A stretch of 64,000 bases of DNA from Zymoseptoria tritici IPO323 (taxonomy: Eukaryota > Ascomycota > Dothideomycetes > Mycosphaerellales > Mycosphaerellaceae): assembly GCF_000219625.1 (NCBI RefSeq), contig NC_018218.1:1054001-1118000 (forward strand). Direction: 5' to 3'. A model generated the notes under the pieces. It saw nothing but the letters and a program-made list of their open reading frames with translations. It was not told the origin of the DNA and searched no databases. Below, in pieces: positions 20,717-31,178 of this stretch. The stretch's first letter is position 1. Each line of letters begins with the position of its first letter. A program made the translations under genes and the position numbers.

Positions 20717-21317
20717 CGTTGTGTTGTGTGATGAAGTTGTTGGAAGAGATTGATGTTGGGAATGTGGTGTTGTGAAGCTGAGATGCGAGTGAAGGTGAGA
20801 TGCTATGCTTGGTTTTGAAGACCGTGGGACAAACACGTGAGACATTGACGACGAGCCTTTCACTCGGCATGACTTGCATGTGATTCACCCGGGCTGCAGG
20901 TCTGCGTCCGACAGCTGTCGGAGAGCTACAGGCATCTAAGTGAAAGCAGCGGATCTCAACGGCGTGGTCATGTGTTCGACGGCGAAGAACAAACGCCTTG
21001 AGATACACAGCTGCTGCCATGGCACGTATCAATGTCATGGAGCAGAGCCTGTCGTGGAAACAGCACTTGCGTGCTCGCAGCGTACCGCGTGGGTATTCGG
21101 AGAAGCAGGTGAAAAGGCTCAGATGAAGTAGTCAAAGTTCTGTGCAATATGCGCTATGCTAATGCCGCAAGAAGAACAAAAGAAAGGGGTATTCCAACTC
21201 GAAATTCAATCCCAACAAGGCCCATCCGTGCGCCGTTCCATGCAATGCAGTTTTTCCACCTCCTTTTCAATATATCCTGTATCATCTCATCCACCCATCC
21301 TATACATCCAGCCTCGT
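20717..21317. other. Intergenic spacer
   Basis: Promoter side of the RBR gene and 3' flank of the hydrolase gene. No supported gene. Confidence 0.5.
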
Positions 21318-23126
21318 CTAGATCGACAAAGGCTCCAAGCTCTTCTCCATCTTACTCCCCATGGTCATACCGTCTCTAACTTTCGGGCTGCCCACCAGCG
21401 AACTCCTCCCACTCTGCGATATGACCGACAACTTCCTCTGCACCTTCTTGACATCCTCTTCGCCTTCCAAAACTCGATCATCATCTTCATTCTCAATCGG
21501 CACATGCGTCCACCGTCGAATCTCGCCGTCCTTGTCCAGAACCTCCGGGTCGTCAGCTCCGGCGACTTCGATCCCACTCGACCGCAGGACTTGCACCATA
21601 GCGCGGACATTGAGCTCGAGGATTCGCTCGGGCTCCTCAGCTTTGGTGACACGTTTCGCGATCCAGGGGAAAAGGAGGCCGAAGTCGGATTGGTTGAAGT
21701 GCTGGCTCTTTTGTACGACGAACATGTGTGGGCCTTCTGTTCGTGCAGGGCTGTCGGCTTTAACGGTGCAGTCATGTGCTGGAGTTGCAGATTGGCGACC
21801 ACGCTGGGTGTCGGAAGGTGTGGTTTGGCCGCTTGTCTTGCTGCGTTGTCGGCTGAGCATGCGGGAGCGAGACAATTCAGATGCGTAGCCTGAGTCTTTG
21901 GAGGAGGAATTGGGAGAGTCATCGCGGAGACGTGCCCAGTCCGGGAGGAGTCGGCCTTGTTCCCGAGCTAGTCGAGGAGCTTGAGACGGACGGCGGGAGC
22001 GCGAGGGTGAAGCCACGGTATGCTTGTTGAGATTGAGGTTGTCTTTCCAGTTCCAGAAGGACTCGGACAGGACGGAAAGGACGTTGCTTCCAGCGGGTCC
22101 ACCGACTGCATAGGATGGAAGAGGTCGGTCCCAGAGGTAAGCTTGGTCAGGGGATTGCAGAGGTAGACACCACATGTCAAGAAGGAGTGCGGGAGACTCT
22201 TCCGTGATCTGATGCATGATAGCTGCGTCTGAGGTCGGCGCAATCAGAGGTTTGCCCGCGTCCGCGGGTCTCTCCATATGGTAGAAAATGCTCTTGAGCA
22301 ATTGCACTGTCGTCGCCGCGCCGAAAGAGTGTCCGGCGAAAGTGACCTTGCCCGCGCGATGTATGTCCAATTGGCTGTCGAATTGATCCAGCACTTCAAC
22401 GCGCTCTTTTCGGTTTGTGCTCGCATTGATGTCCAAGTTCTCCAATCTTTGTCCACCATCGATCTTCATCAAAGCCTCGTATGCCACGCTGATTTCCCAC
22501 AATCGTATCCTGAGCTGTGCATCTCTTCCCTCGTACACCTCCGGACTCGGTTCGTGGCTGATCTTGACTGGATTCAGAATGTGCGGCTCGGTTGTTGCTG
22601 TCGCTCGGACGTATTGAATGGGACTGCTGCCGTCTCTGTGATCCATCGCAATGACAATCGTTCCATTTGACGCCAAATCTCCACACACATAACTGTACGC
22701 GTTCCGGCTGCCTGCCAGACCGTGGCTGAATACTGTCACTGGCCATCGTCCATTGCTCGTTGGAGGATCCAGTAGCTTCGCGTTGCGATGCGCAGGGAGA
22801 GAGATGTAGTATAGTTGCTGTGGGAAATATGAGATCAAGTTTGCCCATCGCTGGGATTTCACACCGATGAATTGTGCGAATGCGCTGATTGTCTGTCGCT
22901 GCGGCTGTGGGATCCATCGCACTGGTCGTGAAGGGTCGGACGCTGTCGGTTTGGCGCATGGGTAGAAGATCCGGAACGCGACGGTCGGCTGTGCTCGCTC
23001 GGGCGCGGTCGATGGGGTCGGGAGGTCGGCGGCCGGGATCTCGACGTCGACGGTGCCTACATCATAAGGGCCGTGATATGGTGGGAATGATACGACTGGA
23101 TTCCAGCTGGAGAAGAAAGACGCCAT
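21318..23126 (-). CDS. Platelet-activating-factor acetylhydrolase-like lipase
   Basis: A 602-residue single-exon alpha/beta hydrolase. TVFSHGLAGSRNAYS (131-145) forms the oxyanion region and GHSFGAA (265-271) the nucleophile elbow with Ser267. A later LLLDMWCLPLQ supplies a candidate Asp and KSQHFNQSDF a candidate His. Between Asp and His is a Ser/Arg-rich disordered insert (about 410-490). The family (group VII-type PAF-AH) removes short or oxidised acyl chains from phospholipids; no secretion signal is seen, so a cytosolic or membrane-peripheral role is inferred. The frame stays open 207 codons further upstream, but that part crosses a GT microsatellite and looks like leader, so I start at MASFFSS (ATG 23126-23124). 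Confidence 0.85.
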   Translation of the reverse strand: MASFFSSWNPVVSFPPYHGPYDVGTVDVEIPAADLPTPSTAPERAQPTVAFRIFYPCAKPTASDPSRPVRWIPQPQRQTISAFAQFIGVKSQRWANLISYFPQQLYYISLPAHRNAKLLDPPTSNGRWPVTVFSHGLAGSRNAYSYVCGDLASNGTIVIAMDHRDGSSPIQYVRATATTEPHILNPVKISHEPSPEVYEGRDAQLRIRLWEISVAYEALMKIDGGQRLENLDINASTNRKERVEVLDQFDSQLDIHRAGKVTFAGHSFGAATTVQLLKSIFYHMERPADAGKPLIAPTSDAAIMHQITEESPALLLDMWCLPLQSPDQAYLWDRPLPSYAVGGPAGSNVLSVLSESFWNWKDNLNLNKHTVASPSRSRRPSQAPRLAREQGRLLPDWARLRDDSPNSSSKDSGYASELSRSRMLSRQRSKTSGQTTPSDTQRGRQSATPAHDCTVKADSPARTEGPHMFVVQKSQHFNQSDFGLLFPWIAKRVTKAEEPERILELNVRAMVQVLRSSGIEVAGADDPEVLDKDGEIRRWTHVPIENEDDDRVLEGEEDVKKVQRKLSVISQSGRSSLVGSPKVRDGMTMGSKMEKSLEPLSI

Positions 23127-24611
23127 GGCGGTTGGGATGCTACGGAATGCTACGAATGGTTTTCCTGGCAGACTCGGCCTTCGCGCTCGAAGTATTGAAC
23201 ACGTCAGCGCTCTGGGCGTTCGCTGTTCGGCTTCTGCGACGAGAAAGAGTCTCGAGTGTCGCAAAGGTCCTCGGATCAATGTATGAAGGTGGAAGATGTA
23301 TGTAGAAGAGGAGGCAGATGGATTGAAACGCCTGTGGTCGAGGGTGACAATGGCAGGAAGGAGAAGATGAAGAGTAGGAGACCGCAGATCAGGAACGGGG
23401 GCGACTTGAAGTAGAAAGATGTCGCGTGAGAAGTCTTTTTCTGTCCGGCCTTCCGTGAAAACGCGATGTCCGTGTGATGACGGCTTGCATGAATTTAGTG
23501 CGGTCTCGTCGGCCTGGCCGATGGAAGAAGGTTTCTGCAGGAGTTGGACACTTTCTTGCGAGGAATTCTTTCTCGTCGCACAGCGGTGAGGTCGTGGGTG
23601 ATCTGCGTGTGTGTGTGTGTGTGTTGATGTCTTGTTGCGAGATGATGTTGTTGTTGTGTTCGTGGGCAAATTCGTCTCGTCTTCCCATGAGTATGAGAAT
23701 GAGCTTAAGCCAAGAAGATCGATCGGACGTCGGCCCTTGCCAAACACCGCTCCGGCCCAGTTTGAACTTCCATTCTTCCCATTTCTTGCACAACTGTCAA
23801 CGGCTGATGAACAATGAAACCTAAGGTGTGCTTTTCGCCACAGGTTTCCTTTCTTTCAACTGCCTACGCCGGCCCGGATCTCCCAGCACGGCAGTACCTG
23901 CCAGGCTTACACTCGTACTTGTCACGGCACCGTTGACGCAAGAGGGACATCCTTACATCCAATGCTATAGGGAGAGCTCAAGGACTTTTCGACTCCACGT
24001 CCATACTGTCTCTCGCATCTATCTGCCGATTTACGAGGTGGTTGCTTCCACAAAGCTCCGAATATACCTCTGTCCAACAGCACAACTTACATTCAAGTAT
24101 CATGACCAGGTGATGACACGACAAGGAGTCGCCGGGCCGTCATCATCCTGTCAGCCTCGGATGCCAGCAGGGAGCTCTTCGTGTATGATACCGATTATCG
24201 ACTATAATAATCGTCCCACCTGTTCAAGCCCAGCTGTCGCACGTCTGAACAAGCCATGGCGAAACGCCTCGGATCAAGTGTCAAAGATGCAATTATCTGT
24301 CGCGGTCTGGTTTGAAGAACTTCAAACAAGAGACGCAGCACGTCTACATTGCCCCACGTGGTTCGAGAACAAGATATGGCAGGTCAGGTTGTGAGCATCC
24401 TGGTCCTTGTTGCTCAACCGCAGCCTACCGTCAGCCGAAATTTGACGCGCTTCCGCGACTTCGTGTTCGATGAGAAGTGGGCTCAGCACGGCTGGTACAT
24501 GAATGCATGGATGGACGGTCTCATGAAGGCGCTGCTGCGTAAGTGTACTCTCGATCTACCCTCCATTTGTCTTGAACCGCAAGATAGACATATCATCAAG
24601 CACATTTCGTC
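23127..24611. other. Intergenic region with GT microsatellite
   Basis: 1.5 kb between the divergent hydrolase gene and a doubtful plus-strand ORF. A 188-codon frame at 23828-24394 has no recognisable features and is not called. Confidence 0.45.
23607..23624. repeat. (GT)9 microsatellite
   Basis: Eighteen bases of perfect GT dinucleotide repeat in the 5' flank of the PAF-acetylhydrolase-like gene. Confidence 0.95.
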
Positions 24612-25244
24612 ATGTCTTCATCTCCAAACAGCCATCCACAAGACCTTGATGAACAATACGCGCCTGCTCGCATTCGACCTTCGCGCAATCGTTCTTTGCC
24701 CTCCGACATGTCCGCCTATGCGCCTCAGATCCTCGGCCGCTCAACACCCTCATCGAGTAGCGAAACTAGCTCTGTAGCTAGCGCACGCAGACCGTCTTCC
24801 ATCTTACGTCGCTGGCCCAGCTACAAAGCCGAGGCGACCTGCCTCCTTCAGCCCTTCGCTGTACTATCGCAAAGGTTCGCGACCATCCGCTCGGGTTTCA
24901 CGAGCCATAATCTGACATTCAACAGCTGGTACACGAACTCATCCGTTCCCTCGAAACCCGTACCGCAATGGGTTCTCTCCGGCGCCGAACTCGCATCATC
25001 ACCCCGATCGTCCTTTGACTCCTTCGATTCGAGATGCTCCATTCCCTGCTCGGAGCCAGATGAACCACTCAACGACGATGGTGCTAAAGCGAAAGAACTC
25101 GACAGCGTTGTCGCGTTGCAGCGGGCAAGCACAAGCCAACAGGCGAGGAATATGGATGGCAGATTCTGCGAGGCGTCATTAGCCTCGTGGAGGATAGCAG
25201 TCAAACCACCGCGGTGGGCTGCGATAGTGGGAAGCATCACTTGA
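24612..25244 (+). CDS. Hypothetical Ser/Arg-rich protein
   Basis: A 210-codon frame with an ATG start. The N-terminal 65 residues are Ser/Pro/Arg-rich (SSETSSVASARRPSSIL), a style common in disordered fungal proteins, followed by a mixed region and a second Ser/Asp-rich part (SPRSSFDSFDSRCS). No domain, signal peptide or membrane segment is evident. It may be a true small protein or a chance frame; the composition favours coding, the lack of any motif does not help. It lies tail-to-tail with TOA1. Confidence 0.35.
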   Translation: MSSSPNSHPQDLDEQYAPARIRPSRNRSLPSDMSAYAPQILGRSTPSSSSETSSVASARRPSSILRRWPSYKAEATCLLQPFAVLSQRFATIRSGFTSHNLTFNSWYTNSSVPSKPVPQWVLSGAELASSPRSSFDSFDSRCSIPCSEPDEPLNDDGAKAKELDSVVALQRASTSQQARNMDGRFCEASLASWRIAVKPPRWAAIVGSIT

Positions 25245-25653
25245 TTAATCGATGCTATCGTTCTTAGCATCAAACAGGACAAACTCAAGATATTATATGA
25301 GCGAAATGGTGTAAGGGTCTGCCATCATCTCGATCGAATTTTTGGGTCTGGAACTCCGCTTTCGCTCTATCTGTACAGAAATCCCATTGCTGCCATGCTT
25401 CCTGGCTTGAGCCCTGTCTCAGTCTTGAAGCAGTATTGAAAAAGCACCCCCTTGCATGCATGCGCCTGCTATCTCCCTGCTTTCCATGCTAGAGAGAGTT
25501 CCGGAAGATCAAACGCCGTTGTAGTAAAGTAATAAGTCTTTTCGTCGTGTCATTCTGCGTGGTATTGCACCACTTTTCGTACCCAAGTCGTTGCGCCGGT
25601 AGGGAAGCAGCGATCATCATGCGCTTCGCCACTCATTATCCCTCCCGTTGCCA
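25245..25653. other. Convergent 3' region
   Basis: Tail-to-tail spacer between the hypothetical ORF and TOA1. Nothing coding. Confidence 0.5.
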
Positions 25654-27395
25654 TTACCATTCGAACTCCCCCATGCCCTTGTGAAAGACCCACTCCTTGC
25701 CGCCGACGCTCATAACGCCGTCTTTGAGGGTGCACTTCCACTTGTTCTTGACCCGCTGCACCTTGTCATATGTACAGAGGATGGAGTCGCCAAGATCGTC
25801 GTCGTCATCACCCATTGGACCGCCGGCATCTTCGTCCGAGTCGTCCAGGTCTGAGTTGATGGCATCTGCGTCATCTTCGTCTTTGATGTCGAGTTTGTTC
25901 TCTTCGTCCTCGGCTCCGTCAAGTTGAGGTATTGAGGGGATTGCGGTGGAGGAAGATGGTGTGATAGTGTTCGTGGATTTATTGGAAGCACCACGACGCT
26001 TCTTGTTTTTTGGGTGTGAAGGTTGCTCCTCCAGAGTGACCATGAGGCCGTTCTCGAGGTTGTCCGAAACCCGCATGACATACTCGTGCATCATACGATC
26101 TGCTTCTTGGGTTTGCTCGGCGCTGACAGCACGTCTCGCGGCCAGCTGTGCGCGCCATTCTTCCAAGGCATCGTCGGCGCCGTCAGTCTGACCATACGAT
26201 GGACGAGGCTGCTGCTGCTGCTGCTGCTGCTGTTGTTGTTGATGATTGTAGTTGTTCTGCTGTTGACCCGAACCGTCGCCTTCAACCTTGATGCGTGGCT
26301 GTGCCTGCTGTTGATGTAATTGTTGCTGCTGGCGAGCCATCGCGGCCTGCTGCTGCTGTTGGAATTGCTGCTGTGCGGCTTGTGGAGTCCCTGCGGGCAG
26401 CTGTAGACCTTGTGGTGGTTTGGGCTGTCCCGGAAGAGCAAGACCGCCGCGCTGCTGCATCGCATTGAGAGAGGCACTGGCAGCATTTCCGTACTGCTGC
26501 TGAACCAGATGCTGGGCACGAGCAAGACCTCCCTGAGTATCGGCCGGGTTTGGCGGATATCCTCCATTGGGCAGCCCGTTGTATTGCTGTTCGGTTCCTG
26601 GCTCAGCCTTGATTCTCGAACCTCCATTCGAGGGGTGAGCCGGGTGGCCGCCGTATTGCTGATACGACTGCTGCGACACGCCGTTGTTGGACGGAGGAAG
26701 AGGCTGTTGGTTGACGGGTTGCTGTTGGGGAACTGGTGGAGGCTGTGGCTTGGGATCCCAAGGCATCTGGGCAACGCCACGCTGAGAGAGCTTCGCTTGC
26801 CATTCCTGTAGCAGCAGTCAGCATTTGTCCGTTGATCTTCTCGACATCACATGATGTTGATCCACGTGATCGACGAAATGGGCAAGCGCCGAATTGTGTG
26901 GCTTAGCGGGATTGGTGATGTATAAAATGCCAGGTCAAAAGAGCGTGGGGCCCGCCGGACTTGAGATCCCAAAGCCCCCGCATCTGCCCTCTCAGTGCCT
27001 GCGCTCGCTTTTGCTGGCTGCGCCCACAGGCTGCAATCAACGACGATGACCACGCCCGCGCTGCTCTTGGACTCTGTCCTTTTGTTTTTCTCCTGTCGCA
27101 TCCACGGACTGCGTGTGATGCAGGATGAGAGGGTATGGAAAGCAAAAGGGAGATCATGACAAAGGACAGGATGCCACATCGCCAGTTGAACGCACCTGTT
27201 GCAATTCCTGGAGCGTCGCCGAGCTCACACCGCTCTCCTCAAAGTCGGTCGTCGATGTCTGGACTACATCGTTGATGATCTTCTCGTAGACGTCGCCCTG
27301 TTGTCACCATATCAGCATGCGCTCCGGTCTTTCTCCTTGCGCTGGCGATGCAGCGCCGCTCTTGCTCCGCCACGTACCACCAGTGCGTTTGTCAT
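25654..27395 (-). CDS. TOA1: Transcription initiation factor IIA large subunit
   Basis: Exons 27395-27378 (six codons), 27297-27196 and 26805-25654, giving about 423 residues. The N-terminus MTNALV joins GDVYEKIINDVV, DFEESGVSSATLQELQQ, then EWQAKLSQRGVAQMPWD, the four-helix-bundle half of TFIIA-alpha that pairs with TOA2. The middle is a long Gln/Pro-rich linker with a polyQ run, then acidic (DAINSDLDDSDEDAGG). The C-terminus (last about 45 residues: ILCTYDKVQRVKNKWKCTLK, KEWVFHKGMGEFEW) is the beta-barrel half that contacts TBP and DNA. It stabilises TBP on promoters in RNA polymerase II preinitiation. The 390-nt second intron is long for this window. Confidence 0.93.
26208..26240 (-). repeat. 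CAG/CAA tract (polyglutamine)
   Basis: On the plus strand eight GCT units followed by three GTT units; read on the minus strand they encode part of the polyQ run in TOA1. Confidence 0.9.
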
Positions 27396-29429
27396 TTTGT
27401 CTACGTGGCCGTGCGAGCGATCGTGGCAACGGCAATCGTTGCGAGGAGATGAGGCGAGGCAGTCTTGGAGGAAGAGGCGTTGGTCGGTTACAGATGCTCG
27501 TGTGACGGTTCAGGAAGTCGGTGTTCGGCGGCCGCGGCGCGCGGAGCTGGGAGGGGTTTGATCGTTCAAATGCTTGCTAATTGTCTTCTGCTATCATATG
27601 CAACAACGCGCATGTGCTTTTGTACGTCGGCGCGAATGTGTTGCCGACTCGAGCGCTCTCGCGGTGGTGATTGTACTGGCTTGAGTCTCACAGCCAAGGT
27701 AATTTATACTAAACCCGATACCGCGCTAGTCAGAATTCGCTTTAGCCATTCCTCGAAAGACTCACTTTCGACACGACTCTTTCCATCTGATCAACAACTT
27801 CTTCTACACGCATGTGTTGCTCTCATCAACGCTACCGTCGTGGAATTTGGCAGCACATGAGTATGATGCCGTATCGGGCTTTGGCGTGCTGGCCGTGCTG
27901 CCTATTCTCTTTCAGTTGACTAGCGAGGCGACACGGAGGCCAGCATCTCAAACCCTTTCGAGAGTGATCCTCCATGACCAGAAGGCTGGCTCTTCTACTT
28001 GTATGGACTCGCTGAAGGCTTCGGCGTGTGTAAGGCTCCCTCGATCTCGACCCTGCTTGCAGCCCTGAGAAGGTACAGCTGAAGGCCGTCCGCAATGTTC
28101 GGCCTCTTTTTGACCATGCCTTCCAGGAGGCACATCGGACAGCACACGTTCCGGTGGAGTGCGCCTCGCGATGCTCATCGAGTCGGAAGTTGATGCCAGC
28201 GAAGTCGCCAGGATTCCACTTCGGCTCGTGCCAGTGAAACAACCAAGGAAGGTAGGTCGATGATGGCCTGGATGACGGCTTTGGGGTTGTGTTGCGAAGA
28301 ATCTGTTCACTAAAGGACGAACAGTGCTCTCTTTCACGGATCACCATGCCTCCCGACCACCGATCTGGAGAAACCATGACTCTTCTACGAGGTAGACCGC
28401 CCCCGACGACTTCGGGATGCAAGGATTCTCCTCACGAGCACAGCCCAATTCAGCCCGACCGGAACAGCAACCATGTCGTTCGGTCATCGCGACATTTTTG
28501 CGCCTCGGTTTATTGGTTGACGTAAGGGTAGAAACCACGTCCAGCTTATTCTCGCCCATGAGGATTGAGCGATATCACAGCGTGCAGCCAGTGAGCACGT
28601 CTGGATCCCGGCCGATAACGTACATTCCATGTTGCTCCTCCAGACTGCGATCACCCTTCGTTGACCTTTCATAGGACCAGCCGGTCTCTAGTGTCTCGGC
28701 CAGCCGTGTACTGCATGCCTACCTGGGCTGTTGTGGGCACCTCTCAAAGTCAATTGGCGATAATGTAACCTTGGGGTCTCCTGCGTAGATCCATTGTCAA
28801 TCTCGCGGACCGCACCGTCCTCGTTGTCATCTGAGCAAGTGCCGACCGCGATCACATCGTAACGGTGCAGCGACCACGGTTCCTATACGATGAGAGAAGG
28901 TGATCCTGGCAAGAAAGGCTGTTCGGTGGTTGTTTCCGGAAATTCTCCCACGATCAACCCTGTCAGAGAAAATGCGGACTCGTTTAGAACCTACACCTGC
29001 ATGGGTTCATCAAGAGAGCCTAACGCAATTGTGTGTGATTCCGGCCGAGCAATGTGTGCTGCCGCGTCTAGCGGAGGTTGTTGATGTGATCGCTACAAAT
29101 TATTCCCACGCCTGAGCTCCAACAGCTCGCTAGGAGCGTCTATAGCCCTGTCTACAAGTGATCTTGGCTTGAGTTGTGGACGGGTCCATCCCAGCGCAGT
29201 GGTGTAAGTATAGGAAGAATTGCTGGCCCCGGACGGCGGCGAACGCTTCTGGTCAACTGTAAAGACTGGGAACCCATCCATTGACACCAGATTACAGGCA
29301 TACATCTAGCCTGTTCCCGAGCCCACCGCCACATGCCAATACTCGCCTGACGCGCACCACTGATGATCTCGCTCCGCACTTTTCGACTCCTCGTTGTCTC
29401 AACTTGACTGTGCCGCCTGAGATCGAGAG
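27396..29429. other. 2 kb divergent intergenic region
   Basis: Lies between the starts of TOA1 and the 7TM receptor gene. Frames up to 196 codons occur (27832-28422, minus) but lack domains and conserved-looking blocks. Probably promoters plus unassigned sequence. Confidence 0.45.
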
Positions 29430-31073
29430 ATGTCAGACGCACCCGACTCGCTATCGCCTCTACCGCCCATCATTCAACGGGGACTGTGGGCAGTCTCAGC
29501 GACCGCTGCGCTCTCATTGACTACAACTGCAGCGCTATCTCTCTACCTGATATACCGAATCGTAACGGTCAAGACGAGCGCAAACTCGCGCGTCAGTCGA
29601 TACAGCGTGCTACTTCTCAACCTTATCTTCGCGGACTTCATACAAGCCGTCGGCTTCGCTTTCAACATCCACTGGCTACGATACGATGCAATAATTGACG
29701 GAAGTGCCGCTTGCTTGAGTCAAGGTAAGCCGAAAGTTCAGACCGCCAATCCTATCCTTCGCGAACTCCGAGTGTGTCACAAGCTGACATCGTTTCTGAT
29801 GCGTAGGATGGTTCTACACAGCCGGCGATGTCGGTGTTGCTATGTTCACCATCTTCATGGCCGCGCATCTCTTCGCGGACATCGTCTTTGACTGGCGTCC
29901 CAACCTGATCATGTTCCGCAGCGCGACTGCGTTGACATGGATCTGGGTCATGGCATGCGCTTCCATGGGGTTTGCCATGCACCCTGACTTCTACGCGCGC
30001 GCTGGCATGTGGTGCTTCATCAGCCATCGCTATATGGATGACCGTCTCTGGTATGTCTTGTAATACAAGCCAAGATGGGACAATGCTGACTGACTTTAGG
30101 TTTCATTACCTCTGGATTATTCTTGCGGAGCTCATAGTTGTTCTATTGTACACAGTGAGTGTTCGACTCTGATCGTTTGATCGGCTGATCGCACCAAATC
30201 AACACTGACTCCTCCTTTAGCTGCTCTTCATCGCGATGCTACGCCGCGTCCGACGTATCTTCACGGAATCCGATTACGACGATCAACTGCAGCAACGAGC
30301 GAATTTTGCGATACGGACGATTCTCATATACCCTATCGTCTACGTCATGTGTACACTGCCGTCCGTTGTTGCTCGTCTGAAGCTGATGGCCGGGCAACAT
30401 GTCGGATATACAGAGTTTGCAACTATGGGAGTTGCCATGTGCTCGAACGGCTGGGTTGACGCAGTGCTTTATACCCTGACCAGGCGGAGTCTGATCTTGA
30501 ATGGCCCTCCTCCGCCGCCAGAGGTGCGTACAGACGGAAAGATCGTCCGGCTGTACACGATGACTGACTTCGTCACAGACGCATAGCCTAGACCCATGCG
30601 AGACGTACCGAACGAACTTCACGTTCGGTAGCGATGTCCTCAGGAGACCCTCGATGCAAGGAGACCCCGAAAGACAGCGTTGGGTGGACGTAACGGAGCA
30701 TGAAGAACGACTGAGCAACAAGGAGCAAAGCCAGCCTGCGGCAACAATCATCGCCCGACCCGAGCGAGCAAAGGGCGATCGGCAATCAAAAGCGGACTCG
30801 AGGAGCAGTACGCAGCGTATGTCTTTGAGATCTCAAGAGCTGTGGATGGGATTGAAGGAATTCGACTTCGACCTGGGAAGTCACCAGCCCGAGCCAACGC
30901 CTGCCTCCTTACCGGACGACGAAGTCTACAGATCGAGAAATACTACCATGGCATCGAGTTATACCCAGCAAACATCGGAGGGAAGTCGAAGTGAATGGAC
31001 AGTCTCGCGTGTAGGGACAGGAGAACCCATATTGCGGTATCATAGATCTGACGATCGGATCACGCAGTCTTAA
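29430..31073 (+). CDS. Seven-transmembrane G-protein-coupled receptor (Git3/cAMP-receptor-like)
   Basis: Exons 29430-29724, 29807-30050, 30100-30154, 30221-30523 and 30579-31073 give about 463 residues with all phases consistent. Hydrophobic segments follow the 7TM layout: residues about 18-42, 52-75, 100-122 (after ACLSQGWFYTAGDVG), 133-152, 185-205, a long basic third loop (LRRVRRIFTESD), then ILIYPIVYVMCTLPSV and the last helix with GWVDAVLYTLTRR. The paired Cys (ACLSQ, MWCFIS) and the GDVG motif fit the fungal glucose/cAMP-receptor-like group (Git3, GPR1, CRL), which signals through a G-alpha to adenylate cyclase. The C-terminal tail of about 165 residues is Ser/Glu-rich. The ligand is unknown. 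The gene is tail-to-tail with the GH31 gene (105 bp apart). Confidence 0.8.
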
Positions 31074-31178
31074 TGATATATCTGATGAGTCTACGTAGCG
31101 CTGCATTGATTATGATACCCGGGCGTGTCCCGCCTCTTGCTTCCGCAATGCTCGAGTGACTCTCATGCAAGCTTGATT

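Noticed and set aside
23828..24394. 188-codon plus-strand frame
   Set aside because: No recognisable domain or biased composition; not supported as a gene.
27832..28422. 196-codon minus-strand frame
   Set aside because: Composition is random-like, no motif or signal peptide; neighbouring frames are equally open.
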